The notes: a model not told the origin generated them from the letters alone. 64,000 nucleotides of DNA from Streptomyces spectabilis (GCF_008704795.1 NZ_CP023690.1:5280501-5344500); one strand, 5' to 3'; shown: positions 6,705 through 15,837, counted from the stretch's first letter. Numbers and translations: made by a program.

Positions 6705-8939
6705 TCAGTCGTCCCAGCCGCCCCAGTCGTCATCGCCCCGGCCGCCGTTCCCGTTGCCGCCGTTGCCGTTGCCGCCACCGTTGCCGCGGTCGCGGCCGTC
6801 GCCCGGCTTGCCGTCGTCCCCGTCGTCGTCGCCGTTCCCGCCGCCGTCGTGGCCGTCGTGGTCGTCGCGGTCCCGGTCGCCCGGCAGGCGGACCGTGTCG
6901 AAGCGCGGGTCGGGCTTGCCCGAGAGGGCGCCGCTCATGGCGTCGCGCCAGATCGGACCGGGGACCTCACCGCCGAAGACCTTGCCGTAGCCCCGGCCGC
7001 CGATGGAGATGTCGATCATCTTGCGCTCGTGGGCCGGGTCGCCGACCCAGACCGCGCCGGACATGTTCGGGGTGTAGCCCGCGAACCAGGCCGCGTACCG
7101 GTAGTCCGTCGTACCCGTCTTGCCCGCGCTGTCGCGGGAGCCGAGGCCCGCCTGCTTGCCGGTGCCGTCCTCGACCACGCCCTTCAGGAGGGTGTTGATC
7201 GTGTCGGCGGTCCGCTCCGACATGGCCCGGGAGCACCGCGACTTCGGCACCGGCAGGGACTTCCCCGCGATGGTGCTGATCGACTCGATGGCGATCGGCG
7301 TGCAGTACCTGCCGCGCGCCGCGAACGTCGCGTACGCGCTCGCCATCGTCAGCGGCGACACCTCCTGGGTGCCGAGCGCGATCGACGGGGCCTGGTCCAT
7401 CGGCTTGCCGTTGGCCCGCTCGACGCCCATCTTCCCGGCCATCTCGGTGACCGGGCAGATGCCGAGTTCGCCGATCATCTGCACGAAGTAGGTGTTGACC
7501 GACTTCGCGGTGGCCTCCCGGAGGCGGTAGGGGCCGACCTCGGACTCGTTCTCGTTGGTGAGCTTCGCGGGCAGGTTGGGGTCGTTCCGCCACGTCTTGC
7601 CGTCACAGGCGGCGACGCTCGACGGGTACGGCATCTCGTACGGGGCCGAGTAGCGCTTGCCCGGTGACATGCCGCGCTCCAGGGCGGCGGCGGCCACGAT
7701 CGGCTTGAACGTCGAACCGGGCTGGTAGCCCGCGCCGCCGCCCATCGACTCGTCCACGGACAGATTGATCTCGGTCTCGTTCTTGCCGTAGCCGAAGGGG
7801 CGGGACTGGCCCATGCCGAGGATCTTGCCGGTGCCCGGCTCGACGATGGTCGCGGCGGTCGCCACGTCGTCGGTCTGGTAGACGTGATCCTTTATCGAGG
7901 CCTGCACCGAGCGCTGGGTCTGGGGGTCGAGGGTCGTCCTGATCCGCAGGCCGCCGCGGTCCCAGAGCTTGGCGCGGGCTTCCTTGGTCCTGCCGAAGGC
8001 CGGGTCGTTCTTGAAGACCTTCTCGACGTACTTGCAGAAGAACCCGGCGCCCTTCACGGCGGTGATGCAGCCGTTCTTGGGGCGGCTCACGTCCAGGCCG
8101 AGCGGGGTCTTCTTGGCGCGGTCGGCCTGGGCCTGCGAGATGTCGTGGGTGTCGGCCATGCGCTGGAGCACGACGTTGCGCCGCTGCTTGGCCTCCGTCG
8201 CGTCGTTGACCGGGTCGTAGCGGCTCGGGGACTGCACGATGCCCGCGAGCAGCGCGGCCTCCTGCACCTTGAGGTCCTTGGCCGGCTTGGAGAAGTACCG
8301 CTGGGACGCGGCCTCGACGCCGTACGCCGCCTGACCGAAGTACGTGATGTTCAGATAGTTCTTGAGGATGCGCTTCTTGCCCAGCTCCTCCTCGACCTGA
8401 ATCGCGTACTTCAGCTCGCGGATCTTGCGGCCGAGCGTCTGCTGGGTGGCCTCGGCGACCTTCGCGGGGTCGTCATGGGCCTCCTCCACGAAGACGTTCT
8501 TCACGTACTGCTGCGTGAGGGTCGAGGCGCCCTGGGCCACGCCGCCGCTCTGCGCGTTCTGGTTCACGGCGCGCAGGATGCCCTTGAGGTCCACCGCGCC
8601 GTGCTCGTAGAACCGCGCGTCCTCGATGGCGACGATCGCCTTCTGCATGTACGGGGAGATCCGCTTCAGCGGGACCACGGTGCGGTCGCGCGAGTAGACC
8701 GTGGCGATCGGGCCGCCCGCGGAGTCCAGGATCGTGGTGCGCTGGCTCAGCGGCGGCTGCTTCAGATTCGCGGGGAGCTCGTCGAAGCCCTCGACCGACC
8801 CCTTGGCCGCGAGCCCGATCACCCCCACGGCGGGCAGCGCGATCCCGGCGAGCACCGCGCCCGCGAGCACGCTGACGCCCAGGAACTTGGCGCCCTGCTG
8901 CGCAGGGGACAGACCACCGCCCGATCGCTTGTTTCCCAT
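6705..8939 (-). CDS. Class A penicillin-binding protein (transglycosylase/transpeptidase)
   Basis: A 744-residue bifunctional peptidoglycan synthase. It has a short cytoplasmic tail and one membrane helix (about 20-45). The GT51 glycosyltransferase domain carries the catalytic EDARFYEHGAVD motif (E106) and QGASTLTQQ (136-144). The transpeptidase domain carries S409-TFK, SVN (480-482) and KTGT (607-610). The final 70 residues are a low-complexity Asp/Gly/Asn/Arg tail (GNGG, DDDGDD), common in Streptomyces PBPs and possibly a cell-wall spacer. It lies divergent to wblA across a 438-bp gap. The conserved neighbourhood next to WblA supports a core cell-wall enzyme. Confidence 0.95.
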   Translation of the reverse strand: MGNKRSGGGLSPAQQGAKFLGVSVLAGAVLAGIALPAVGVIGLAAKGSVEGFDELPANLKQPPLSQRTTILDSAGGPIATVYSRDRTVVPLKRISPYMQKAIVAIEDARFYEHGAVDLKGILRAVNQNAQSGGVAQGASTLTQQYVKNVFVEEAHDDPAKVAEATQQTLGRKIRELKYAIQVEEELGKKRILKNYLNITYFGQAAYGVEAASQRYFSKPAKDLKVQEAALLAGIVQSPSRYDPVNDATEAKQRRNVVLQRMADTHDISQAQADRAKKTPLGLDVSRPKNGCITAVKGAGFFCKYVEKVFKNDPAFGRTKEARAKLWDRGGLRIRTTLDPQTQRSVQASIKDHVYQTDDVATAATIVEPGTGKILGMGQSRPFGYGKNETEINLSVDESMGGGAGYQPGSTFKPIVAAAALERGMSPGKRYSAPYEMPYPSSVAACDGKTWRNDPNLPAKLTNENESEVGPYRLREATAKSVNTYFVQMIGELGICPVTEMAGKMGVERANGKPMDQAPSIALGTQEVSPLTMASAYATFAARGRYCTPIAIESISTIAGKSLPVPKSRCSRAMSERTADTINTLLKGVVEDGTGKQAGLGSRDSAGKTGTTDYRYAAWFAGYTPNMSGAVWVGDPAHERKMIDISIGGRGYGKVFGGEVPGPIWRDAMSGALSGKPDPRFDTVRLPGDRDRDDHDGHDGGGNGDDDGDDGKPGDGRDRGNGGGNGNGGNGNGGRGDDDWGGWDD

Positions 8940-9377
8940 GGGGGCAGCCTACGTTCTGATTCGCCGGACAGGCGTATATGCCTTGGCCTAAGCTGCTCTC
9001 AACTGTCACAGCAGTGCGGTCCCGCACCAAGTTCTACGTCGGCCTTTCCCCGTTCGTTCAGCATTCCTCGAATGTGGCTCGGTTACAGCGCGTATTCGGC
9101 CGTTCCGGCGGAAGTCTGTCCGGATCCGCCTCACGCGTCGCCCCGTGTCCGCTGTGGCTCAACTGAACTGCCCGTGTTTGCCGGGTTGGTCACGCATGTC
9201 GTCCGCTCACTCCGTCGGGTGATCTGCCGCTTACGCATAGTCCGTTCGGGCCATTCAAGATTGGGCCCGAAGGGGGTGTTGCGCTGTGCCCACCTTCCGT
9301 AACGTCCTCAACTGGCGGCGGTGAATATGCCGCTGCCGCCGTGGGGGAGCCTCGATTCGGGAGAGGACGGCGCCGGT
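8940..9377. other. Long divergent leader between PBP gene and wblA
   Basis: 438 bp without a gene, containing the upstream regions of the PBP and WhiB-like genes. A hairpin with 8-bp arms (9245-9252 with 9264-9271, TTCGGGCC/GGCCCGAA) lies about 110 bases before the WblA start and could be part of a long mRNA leader. No promoter hexamers could be assigned with confidence. Confidence 0.5.
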
Positions 9378-9722
9378 ATGGGCTGGGTAACCGACTGGAG
9401 TGCGCAGGCCGCCTGCCGCACTACCGATCCGGATGAACTGTTCGTACAAGGAGCAGCGCAGAACAGGGCCAAGGCGGTGTGCACCGGCTGCCCGGTGCGG
9501 ACCGAGTGCCTGGCCGACGCGCTGGACAACCGCGTCGAGTTCGGCGTGTGGGGCGGGATGACGGAGCGGGAGCGCCGCGCGTTGCTGCGCAGGCGCCCCA
9601 CGGTCACCTCGTGGCGCAGGCTCCTTGAGACAGCGCGCTCCGAGTACGAGCGCGGCACGGGCCTGCTGCCCGTGGACTTGGACGACGAGGAGACGTACGA
9701 GAGCTACGCGGCCGTGGGCTGA
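9378..9722 (+). CDS. wblA: WhiB-family developmental regulator WblA
   Basis: A 114-residue WhiB-like protein from the ATG at 9378. The four [4Fe-4S] ligand cysteines are C13, C35, C38 and C44 (C-X2-C-X5-C in the second group), followed by the G-V-W-G-G turn (56-60) and a basic ERERRALLRRRP DNA-contact segment. The sequence and its place beside a class A PBP and two ArsA-like ATPases match WblA (SCO3579 in S. coelicolor), a repressor-like switch affecting sporulation and antibiotic production. In-frame GTG at 9321 and ATG at 9327 would add 17-19 residues. I prefer 9378 because family members start MGWVTDW and AGAGGA lies about 10 bases upstream. Confidence 0.93.
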   Translation: MGWVTDWSAQAACRTTDPDELFVQGAAQNRAKAVCTGCPVRTECLADALDNRVEFGVWGGMTERERRALLRRRPTVTSWRRLLETARSEYERGTGLLPVDLDDEETYESYAAVG

Positions 9723-9899
9723 CCCCACGTCACGCACATCCTGCTACCGGCTCCCACGGGTGCCGCCTCTCTCTCGGGCGGCCCCGGAGCCGTGCCGGGC
9801 CGCCGGTGCCTTCGGGGTGCCGCGGAAGCGGAAGAGCGCCGCGACGGTGCAGTACGAGGCCCCGCGAGGCGCACGGCCAAGGGGCGCACGGCTCCCGGT

Positions 9900-11297
9900 T
9901 CACGCCGACCCGGTCGGTCCTTCCGTGCCGCGTGCCGCCGCGAGCTGCTCGCCGATGGTGCGCAGGCCCGCGAGGTCGTGCACATCACCCGGCAGCGCGG
10001 CCACCTCGGCCACCGCCACCTCCGGGTGGAGCGCGGTGAAGCGGTCACGCGTGTGCCGCTCCCTGGCGATCAGGCGCATCCGCTCCGCGTGCAGCCGCAG
10101 CAGGCCCGCCGTCAGCCGCTCGACGGAGGGGTCGGCGGACGTGTCGGCACCGGGCGTGTCGGCGTCGGACGTGGCTGCTGACGGGGCCGATCCGGACGCG
10201 GACGCGGGCTCGGGCCCTTCGGACGACGGGGTGCCGGTGGATGCTGAACTGCCGGGGGCCTCAGGAGATGTGGGAGCCGCTGACGTGGGGGCCTCGGAGG
10301 AGGGAGCCTCGGAGGAGCTACGCCCTCCAACCTTCCCGTCCTCCTGATCCACAATGCCGCGCTCCTCAAGATTTTCCGCCGCCGCGAGCGCCCGCTCCGC
10401 CGAGAGGCCGGCCGCCCCGCTGGCGTGCACCCGGTTCAGCACGAGCCCGGCCAGCGGCATGTCGTCCGCCGCCAGCCGCTCCACGAAGTACGCCGCCTCC
10501 CGCAGCGCGTCCCGCTCCGGCGACGCCACCACGAGGAACGCCGTGCCCGGCGCCTGCAGCAGCCGGTACGTCGCGTCCGCGCGCTTGCGGAAGCCGCCGA
10601 ACATCGTGTCCATCGCCGCCACGAAGGTCTGCACGTCCCGCAGCAGCTGACCGCCGAGGAGCTTGCCGAGGGCGCCCGTCATCATCGACATCCCGACGTT
10701 CAGGAACTTCATCCCGGCCCGGCCGCCCACCTTCGCCGGGGCCATCAGGAGCCGGATCAGCTTGCCGTCGAGGAAGGACCCGAGCCGCTTCGGCGCGTCC
10801 AGGAAGTCCAGGGCCGAGCGCGAGGGCGGGGTGTCCACGACGATCAGGTCCCAGTCGTCCCGGGCCCGCAGCTGCCCCAGCTTCTCCATCGCCATGTACT
10901 CCTGCGTGCCCGCGAAGCCCGCCGAGAGCGACTGGTAGAAGGGGTTGGACAGGATCGCCTTCGCGCGCTCCTTGTCCGCGTGCGCCTCGACGATCTCGTC
11001 GAAGGTGCGCTTCATGTCGAGCATCATGGCGCACAGCTCGCCCTCGCCCTTGACGCCCTCCACGCGCCGCGGCACGTTGTCCAGCGAGTCGATCCCCATG
11101 GACTGCGCGAGCCTGCGCGCGGGGTCGATCGTCAACACCACGACGGATCGGCCCCGTTCGGCGGCGCGCAGGCCGAGCGCGGCAGCCGTCGTGGTCTTGC
11201 CGACGCCCCCCGAGCCGCAGCACACCACGATGCGCGTCCCGCGGTCGTCGAGCAGCGCGTCCACGTCGAGCGGGTCACGTGCCGGATCGAGGCTCAT
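9900..11297 (-). CDS. ArsA-like P-loop ATPase (second of pair)
   Basis: A 465-residue soluble SIMIBI ATPase. It has the deviant Walker A CCGSGGVGKTTTAAAL (about 26-41), a switch-like TIDPARRLA (56-64) and DLIVVDTPPSRSALDFLDAP. The ATPase core ends near residue 320. Next comes an acidic Ser/Ala/Pro linker with repeated SSEAP/TSPEAP units (about 330-395), then a helical C-terminus. Despite the ArsA name there is no arsenic operon here. In Mycobacterium and Streptomyces these paired ATPases are always next to WhiB/WblA, and their clients are unknown. Its start overlaps the stop of the upstream partner by 4 bases, so equimolar production is likely. Confidence 0.9.
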   Translation of the reverse strand: MSLDPARDPLDVDALLDDRGTRIVVCCGSGGVGKTTTAAALGLRAAERGRSVVVLTIDPARRLAQSMGIDSLDNVPRRVEGVKGEGELCAMMLDMKRTFDEIVEAHADKERAKAILSNPFYQSLSAGFAGTQEYMAMEKLGQLRARDDWDLIVVDTPPSRSALDFLDAPKRLGSFLDGKLIRLLMAPAKVGGRAGMKFLNVGMSMMTGALGKLLGGQLLRDVQTFVAAMDTMFGGFRKRADATYRLLQAPGTAFLVVASPERDALREAAYFVERLAADDMPLAGLVLNRVHASGAAGLSAERALAAAENLEERGIVDQEDGKVGGRSSSEAPSSEAPTSAAPTSPEAPGSSASTGTPSSEGPEPASASGSAPSAATSDADTPGADTSADPSVERLTAGLLRLHAERMRLIARERHTRDRFTALHPEVAVAEVAALPGDVHDLAGLRTIGEQLAAARGTEGPTGSA

Positions 11298-12274
11298 GCG
11301 TTCCTCACCCCCTGGTGACGCAGCTCCTTGGCGAGCTCGTACAGGCCCCCCAGGTCCATCCCGCCGGCCAGCAGCGGGAGTTCGTGCGTGGGCAGGCCGA
11401 GATCGGCGAGCACGGCCCGCTGGGCGCCCTCCAGGGCGTGCCGCGCGGCGTACTCGGCGGCCTGGTCCAGGAGCGGGTCCACGAGCCGCGCCGCGGCCCC
11501 GCGGGCCCCGCCGAGGCCGGTGGCCGCCAGGGACTTCGCGATGGCGGCGCGGGGCGTGCGCTCCAGGCCGAGGTCGAGGGCCTGCTCGTCGAGCAGCTCC
11601 GGACGCACCATGTTCACGATCACGCGGCCCACCGGCAGGCCCGCGGCGCGCAGCTCGGCGATGCCGTCGGCGGTCTCCTGGACGGGCATCTCCTCCAGGA
11701 GCGTCACCAAGTGGACCTCCGTCTCGGGGGACTTGAGGACCCGCATCACGGCCTGGGCCTGGTTGTGTATCGGGCCGATCTTCGCGAGCCCGGCGACCTC
11801 GTCGTTCACGTTCAGGAAGCGCGTGATGCGGCCCGTGGGCGGCGCGTCCATGATCACGCAGTCGTACGCGTACCGCCCGCTCTTGTCCTTGCGGCGGACG
11901 GCTTCGCAGGCCTTGCCGGTGAGGAGCACGTCCCGCAGGCCCGGCGCGATCGTGGTCGCGAAGTCCACGGCGCCGAGCTTCTTCAGGGCGCGGCCCGCGC
12001 CGCCGAGTTTGTAGAACATCTGGAGGTAGTCGAGCAGCGCCAGTTCCGCGTCGATGGCGAGGGCGTACACCTCCCCGCCGCCGGGAGCCACCGCGATCTT
12101 CCGCTCCTCGTACGGAAGCGCTTCCGTCTCGAAGAGCTGCGCGATGCCCTGTCTGCCCTCGACCTCCACGAGGAGGGTGCGTCTGCCCTCGGTCGCGAGG
12201 GCGAGCGCGAGGGCCGCGGCGACCGTGGTCTTGCCGGTACCGCCCTTGCCGCTGACGACCTGGAGCCTGCTCAC
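11294..12274 (-). CDS. ArsA-like P-loop ATPase (first of pair)
   Basis: A 326-residue ATPase starting MSRLQVVSGKGGTGKTTVAAA, with the signature deviant Walker A KGGTGKT within the first 20 residues. DCVIMDAPPTGRITRFL (about 137-153) forms the switch II region. It is shorter than arsenite-pump ArsA (which carries two such domains) and probably pairs with the downstream partner to make a two-site heterodimer; that is inference from the coupled overlap (ATGA at 11294-11297). The first gene of the leftward operon, divergent from the DUF4177 gene. Substrate unknown. Confidence 0.9.
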   Translation of the reverse strand: MSRLQVVSGKGGTGKTTVAAALALALATEGRRTLLVEVEGRQGIAQLFETEALPYEERKIAVAPGGGEVYALAIDAELALLDYLQMFYKLGGAGRALKKLGAVDFATTIAPGLRDVLLTGKACEAVRRKDKSGRYAYDCVIMDAPPTGRITRFLNVNDEVAGLAKIGPIHNQAQAVMRVLKSPETEVHLVTLLEEMPVQETADGIAELRAAGLPVGRVIVNMVRPELLDEQALDLGLERTPRAAIAKSLAATGLGGARGAAARLVDPLLDQAAEYAARHALEGAQRAVLADLGLPTHELPLLAGGMDLGGLYELAKELRHQGVRNA

Positions 12275-12356
12275 GTCTTCGAGCCTAACCAGTCCCCTCG
12301 CGGGCTACGCATGAGGCTGTCCATAGCAGGCCGGTCCCAGGCATTACAGTCGCCGT

Positions 12357-12518
12357 ATGACCAAGTGGGAATACGCAACCGTGCCGCTGCTCGTCCATGC
12401 CACGAAGCAGATTCTGGACACCTGGGGCGAGGACGGCTGGGAGCTGGTCCAGGTCGTTCCGGGTCCGAACAACCCCGAGCAGCTGGTGGCCTATCTGAAG
12501 CGCGAGAAGCAGGCATGA
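12357..12518 (+). CDS. DUF4177 domain small protein (53 aa)
   Basis: A short gene encoding MTKWEYATVPLLVHATKQIL and 33 further residues. WEYATVPL followed by WGEDGWELVQVVPG is the DUF4177 signature, a small beta-alpha-beta fold of unknown function found widely in Streptomyces. The stop overlaps the ATG of the RidA-like gene (ATGA, 12515-12518), so both are made from one message. Confidence 0.85.
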   Translation: MTKWEYATVPLLVHATKQILDTWGEDGWELVQVVPGPNNPEQLVAYLKREKQA

Positions 12519-12979
12519 GCGCCGTAGAGGCGAAGCTGGCGGAGCTCGGGCACACGCTGCCCGAGGTCGTCCCGCCGCTCGCGGCGTACCAGCCGGCCGT
12601 GCGCTCGGGGGTGTACGTGTACACCGCCGGGCAGCTGCCCATGGTGGAGGGCAAGCTGCCCGTCACCGGCAAGGTCGGCGCCGAGGTCACGCCCGAGGAG
12701 GCCAAGGACCTGGCCCGCCTGTGCGCGCTCAACGCCCTCGCGGCCGTGAAGTCCGTCGCGGGTGACCTCGACCGGATCGCCCGGGTCGTGAAGGTCACCG
12801 GCTTCGTCGCGTCGGCCCCCGACTTCACCGGCCAGCCCGGCGTCCTGAACGGCGCGAGCGAGCTGCTCGGCGCGGCCCTCGGCGACGCCGGCGTGCACGC
12901 GCGCAGCGCGGTGGGCGTGGCGGTCCTCCCGCTGGACGCCCCGGTCGAGGTCGAGATCCAGGTGGAGCTCAAGCCGTAG
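12515..12979 (+). CDS. RidA family protein (reactive enamine/imine deaminase type)
   Basis: A 154-residue RidA/YjgF-like protein, with YTAGQLPMVEGKLPVTGKVG early and AVGVAVLPLDAPVEVEIQVELK at the end. RidA proteins hydrolyse reactive 2-aminoacrylate and related enamines formed by PLP enzymes. This is the longer YjgF-like subgroup, in which the catalytic arginine of true RidA is often absent; the usual R-x-T-V region here reads RSAVGVAVLPLDAPVE, so deaminase activity is not certain. Coupled to the DUF4177 gene. Confidence 0.88.
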   Translation: MSAVEAKLAELGHTLPEVVPPLAAYQPAVRSGVYVYTAGQLPMVEGKLPVTGKVGAEVTPEEAKDLARLCALNALAAVKSVAGDLDRIARVVKVTGFVASAPDFTGQPGVLNGASELLGAALGDAGVHARSAVGVAVLPLDAPVEVEIQVELKP

Positions 12980-12989
12980 TGCCTCGGGC

Positions 12990-13019
12990 GGCCGGGCGGC
13001 GGTCCGCTCCCGCCCGGCC
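12990..13019 (+). terminator. Terminator after the DUF4177-RidA operon
   Basis: Perfect 10-bp GC stem (12990-12999 GGCCGGGCGG with 13010-13019) with a 10-base loop, starting 11 bases after the RidA stop. Confidence 0.65.
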
Positions 13020-13102
13020 ACCCGCCCCGGGGCCCCGGCCCCCTCGCCGGGGCACCGAAGGTGACCCTCGAACATCCGCTCCACCTCGGATAGCCTCCGC
13101 CC

Positions 13103-13969
13103 ATGGCAACTGGGCAGTGGTACCCACCGGAGTGGCCCGACCGCGTCCGCGCCCTCGCGAGCGGCGACCTGACCCCGGCACCCCCACGCCCCGCCGCGAC
13201 GGTGATGCTCCTGCGGGACACCCCGCAGGGCCCGGAGGTGCACCTGCTCCGGCGCCGTACGTCGATGCCCTTCGCGGCGGGCGCGTACGCCTACCCCGGC
13301 GGCGGTGTCGACCCCCGCGACCACGAGCGCGCCATCCGCTGGGCGGGCCCGCCGCGCGCCGCCTGGGCGGCCCGCCTCGGCGTCGAGGAGGCCGCGGCCC
13401 AGGCCATGGTCTGCGCGGCCGTCCGCGAGACGTACGAGGAAGCGGGCGTCCTGCTCGCGGGCCCGAGCCCGGACACGGTCGTCGGCGACACCACGGGCGA
13501 CGACTGGGAGGCGGACCGGCAGGCCCTCGTGGCCCGTGACCTGTCCTTCGCCGAGTTCCTCGACCGCCGCGGCCTGGTGCTGCGCAGCGACCTCCTGGGC
13601 GCGTGGGCCCGCTGGATCACCCCGGAGTTCGAGCCGCGCCGCTACGACACGTTCTTCTTCGTGGCCGCGCTCCCGGAGGGCCAGCGCACCCGCAACGCCT
13701 CCACGGAGGCCGACCGCACGGAGTGGATCGGCCCGGCGGCCGCCGCCGCCCGCTACGACCGCGGCGAGTTCGTCATGATGCCGCCGACCATCGCCACCCT
13801 GCGCCAGCTCGCCCCGCACCGCGCCGCCGCCGACGCCGTGGCCGCGGCGTCCGGGCACGACCTCACCCCGGTCCTGGCCCGGGCCCGCATCGAGGACGGG
13901 GAGCTGGTGCTCTCCTGGCCGGGCCACGACGAGTTCACCAAGCACATCCCCTCCGGCGGCCCGGCATGA
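13103..13969 (+). CDS. NUDIX hydrolase
   Basis: A 288-residue NUDIX protein. The NUDIX box is spread by an insertion: GGGVDPRDHE near residue 70, then AAVRETYEEAGVLL at about 109-122, in which RETYEEAG carries the metal-binding glutamates. The insertion between the glycine part and the REXXEE helix is typical of the larger actinobacterial NUDIX proteins related to human NUDT19. Such enzymes cleave nucleoside-diphosphate-X compounds, often CoA esters. It precedes the MBL hydrolase by 49 bp on the same strand, suggesting joint transcription. Confidence 0.85.
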   Translation: MATGQWYPPEWPDRVRALASGDLTPAPPRPAATVMLLRDTPQGPEVHLLRRRTSMPFAAGAYAYPGGGVDPRDHERAIRWAGPPRAAWAARLGVEEAAAQAMVCAAVRETYEEAGVLLAGPSPDTVVGDTTGDDWEADRQALVARDLSFAEFLDRRGLVLRSDLLGAWARWITPEFEPRRYDTFFFVAALPEGQRTRNASTEADRTEWIGPAAAAARYDRGEFVMMPPTIATLRQLAPHRAAADAVAAASGHDLTPVLARARIEDGELVLSWPGHDEFTKHIPSGGPA

Positions 13970-14018
13970 CCCGGCCGCAGACATCGACCACCCCGAGTCC
14001 GACGGGAGCCGTCCCCGC

Positions 14019-14849
14019 ATGACCGAAGCAGCCGCCCTGCCGGGCCGGCCCCGTGGCGGGGTGCTCAGCGGCCCCGCCACCGACCGCGCCGTCAACGTCC
14101 TCGCGCCGAACCCGTCGGCGATGACCCTGGACGGCACCAACACCTGGATCGTCGCCGAGCCGGACTCCGACCTCGCGGTCGTCATCGACCCGGGCCCGCT
14201 GCACGAGGCGCACCTCGCCGAGGTCGTCGCGACCGCCGAGCGGGCGGGCAAGCGCGTCGCGCTCACCCTCCTCACGCACGGCCACCCCGACCACTCCGAG
14301 GGCGCCGTCCGCTTCGCCGAGCTGACCGGCAGCAAGGTCCGCGCCCTCGACCCGGCGCTGCGCCTGGGCGACGAGGGCCTCGCCGCCGGTGACGTCATCA
14401 CGACCGGCGGCCTGGAGCTGCGCGTCGTACCGACGCCCGGCCACACCGCCGACTCGATCTGCTTCCATCTCCCGGCCGACCGCGCCGTCCTGACGGGCGA
14501 CACGGTCCTCGGCCGCGGCACCACGGTCGTCGCCCACCCCGACGGACGGCTCGGCGACTACCTGGACTCGCTGCGCCGCCTGCGGTCGCTGACCGTCGAC
14601 GACGGCGTGCACACGGTCCTGCCGGGTCACGGCCCGGTCCTGGAGGATGCCCAGGGGGCCGTCGAGTTCTATCTGGCGCACCGCGCCCACCGCCTCGCCC
14701 AGGTGGAGACGGCCGTCGAGAACGGTCACGTGACGGCGTCCGACGTCGTGGCGCACGTGTACGCGGACGTGGACCGCTCCCTGTGGCCCGCCGCCGAGCT
14801 GTCGGTGCTCGCGCAGTTGGAGTACCTCAAGGAGCACGGCCTGATCTAG
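14019..14849 (+). CDS. MBL-fold metallo-hydrolase
   Basis: A 276-residue metallo-beta-lactamase-fold hydrolase resembling LACTB2. The zinc motif is LLTHGHPDHSEGA (about 86-98); later ligands are GHTADS and the D in TGDTVLG, with PGHGPVLEDA as the last histidine motif. A winged-helix-like tail (ASDVVAHVYADVDRSLWPAAELSVLAQLEYL) fits the LACTB2 group. Its stop codon TAG shares three bases with the stop of the convergent nucleotidyltransferase gene. Likely co-transcribed with the NUDIX gene. Substrate not known; LACTB2 relatives cleave RNA or thioesters. Confidence 0.88.
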   Translation: MTEAAALPGRPRGGVLSGPATDRAVNVLAPNPSAMTLDGTNTWIVAEPDSDLAVVIDPGPLHEAHLAEVVATAERAGKRVALTLLTHGHPDHSEGAVRFAELTGSKVRALDPALRLGDEGLAAGDVITTGGLELRVVPTPGHTADSICFHLPADRAVLTGDTVLGRGTTVVAHPDGRLGDYLDSLRRLRSLTVDDGVHTVLPGHGPVLEDAQGAVEFYLAHRAHRLAQVETAVENGHVTASDVVAHVYADVDRSLWPAAELSVLAQLEYLKEHGLI

Positions 14850-15676
14850 GGCGTGTCCGATGGGCCGGGCGTCCTGGCGCCGTGCCGTGCGGTGTACTCC
14901 CGCGCGAGCCACGGTCCGAGTACGTCCGTGAGCTCGCGCACCGCACCGGGGTCGGCCACCGGCTCGTACGCCAGGGCGGCGGCCGCCCGCATCCGGTCGG
15001 CCCACTCGGGGCAGTACCGGCCGAACACCTCCGCCATCTCGTCGAGTTCGCCGGTCCAGCCGTTCCAGCGGGGCATGACGAGCGTGAAGCCGGTGCGGAC
15101 GACGCGCCGGGAGACCGTCCGGCACAGGGCTCGCAGGGCGGCGTCGTCGCCCGCGGCCGCGGCGGAGTCGAGGCGCTCTCGCCAGGACGGCAGGAGGGCC
15201 GCCAGGTCGCCGTTGGTCCCCCTGGCGAGCCGGCTGTCGGGCCGGTAGCGGGGCAGGAATTCGGCCAGGTCCTCGCCGAGCAGCGGCGTACAGAGGCAGG
15301 CGAGGAACCAGCCGTGGTCGTACGTCTCGTGGTCGCTCAGGACGCGCGCGCGGCTCAGCAGCAGGATGCCGACGCCGTCGACCTCCGCGAACTCCTTGTC
15401 GACGGCGGCGGACACGGCGCGCGCGTCGGCGCGGTCCCCGTCGCCCGGCTCCTCGCGCAGGACGAGGAGGAGGTCCAGGTCGGAGCGGTGGACGCGGGCG
15501 GTGCCGCGCGGCACGGAGCCGTACAGGTAGGCGCTGTCGAGCCGCTTGCCGAAGACGTCCGCGACCTGGTCCCGCGCGGCGGCGACGACGGGCCGGAAGG
15601 CGTCCTGGACGCGTCCCAGGGAGCCGTCGCGCTCGATGTAGCCCTGGCTGTCGAGGCCACGCCTGACGGTAGTCAT
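14846..15676 (-). CDS. Nucleotidyltransferase-domain protein
   Basis: A 276-residue protein with an N-terminal Pol-beta-like nucleotidyltransferase domain: LYGSVPRGTARVHRSDLDLLL (about 50-70) holds the G-S-x(5)-R and D-x-D catalytic pattern. The C-terminal half is helical, with an aminoglycoside-nucleotidyltransferase-like or kanamycin-type appearance. The target could be a small molecule, tRNA or protein and is not evident. The start is ATG at 15676. The frame is open upstream but has no family sequence. It converges with the MBL gene and shares a CTAG stop overlap. Confidence 0.8.
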   Translation of the reverse strand: MTTVRRGLDSQGYIERDGSLGRVQDAFRPVVAAARDQVADVFGKRLDSAYLYGSVPRGTARVHRSDLDLLLVLREEPGDGDRADARAVSAAVDKEFAEVDGVGILLLSRARVLSDHETYDHGWFLACLCTPLLGEDLAEFLPRYRPDSRLARGTNGDLAALLPSWRERLDSAAAAGDDAALRALCRTVSRRVVRTGFTLVMPRWNGWTGELDEMAEVFGRYCPEWADRMRAAAALAYEPVADPGAVRELTDVLGPWLAREYTARHGARTPGPSDTP

Positions 15677-15837
15677 GGGGCCACTGTGCAGGGTGGGTGC
15701 CCGCGGGGCACGCACTTTTCCCGGGCGGCACGGCGGGACGTACGCCGTCGGACGTACGGCGCCGGGGTGCGGGCGGGGGCCGGGTACGCCGAACGCACCG
15801 GGCCCGTGGGCGCGGTGCGTTCGGTGAGCGGGGTGGG

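Noticed and set aside
9723..9899. Terminator between wblA and the ArsA-like gene
   Set aside because: Only a weak 6-bp stem (GCCGCC/GGCGGC) near 9760 was found, not enough to call.
9900..12274. Arsenite-resistance operon
   Set aside because: No arsB, arsC or arsR genes are present and the ATPases are single-domain; their context is WblA, not metal resistance.
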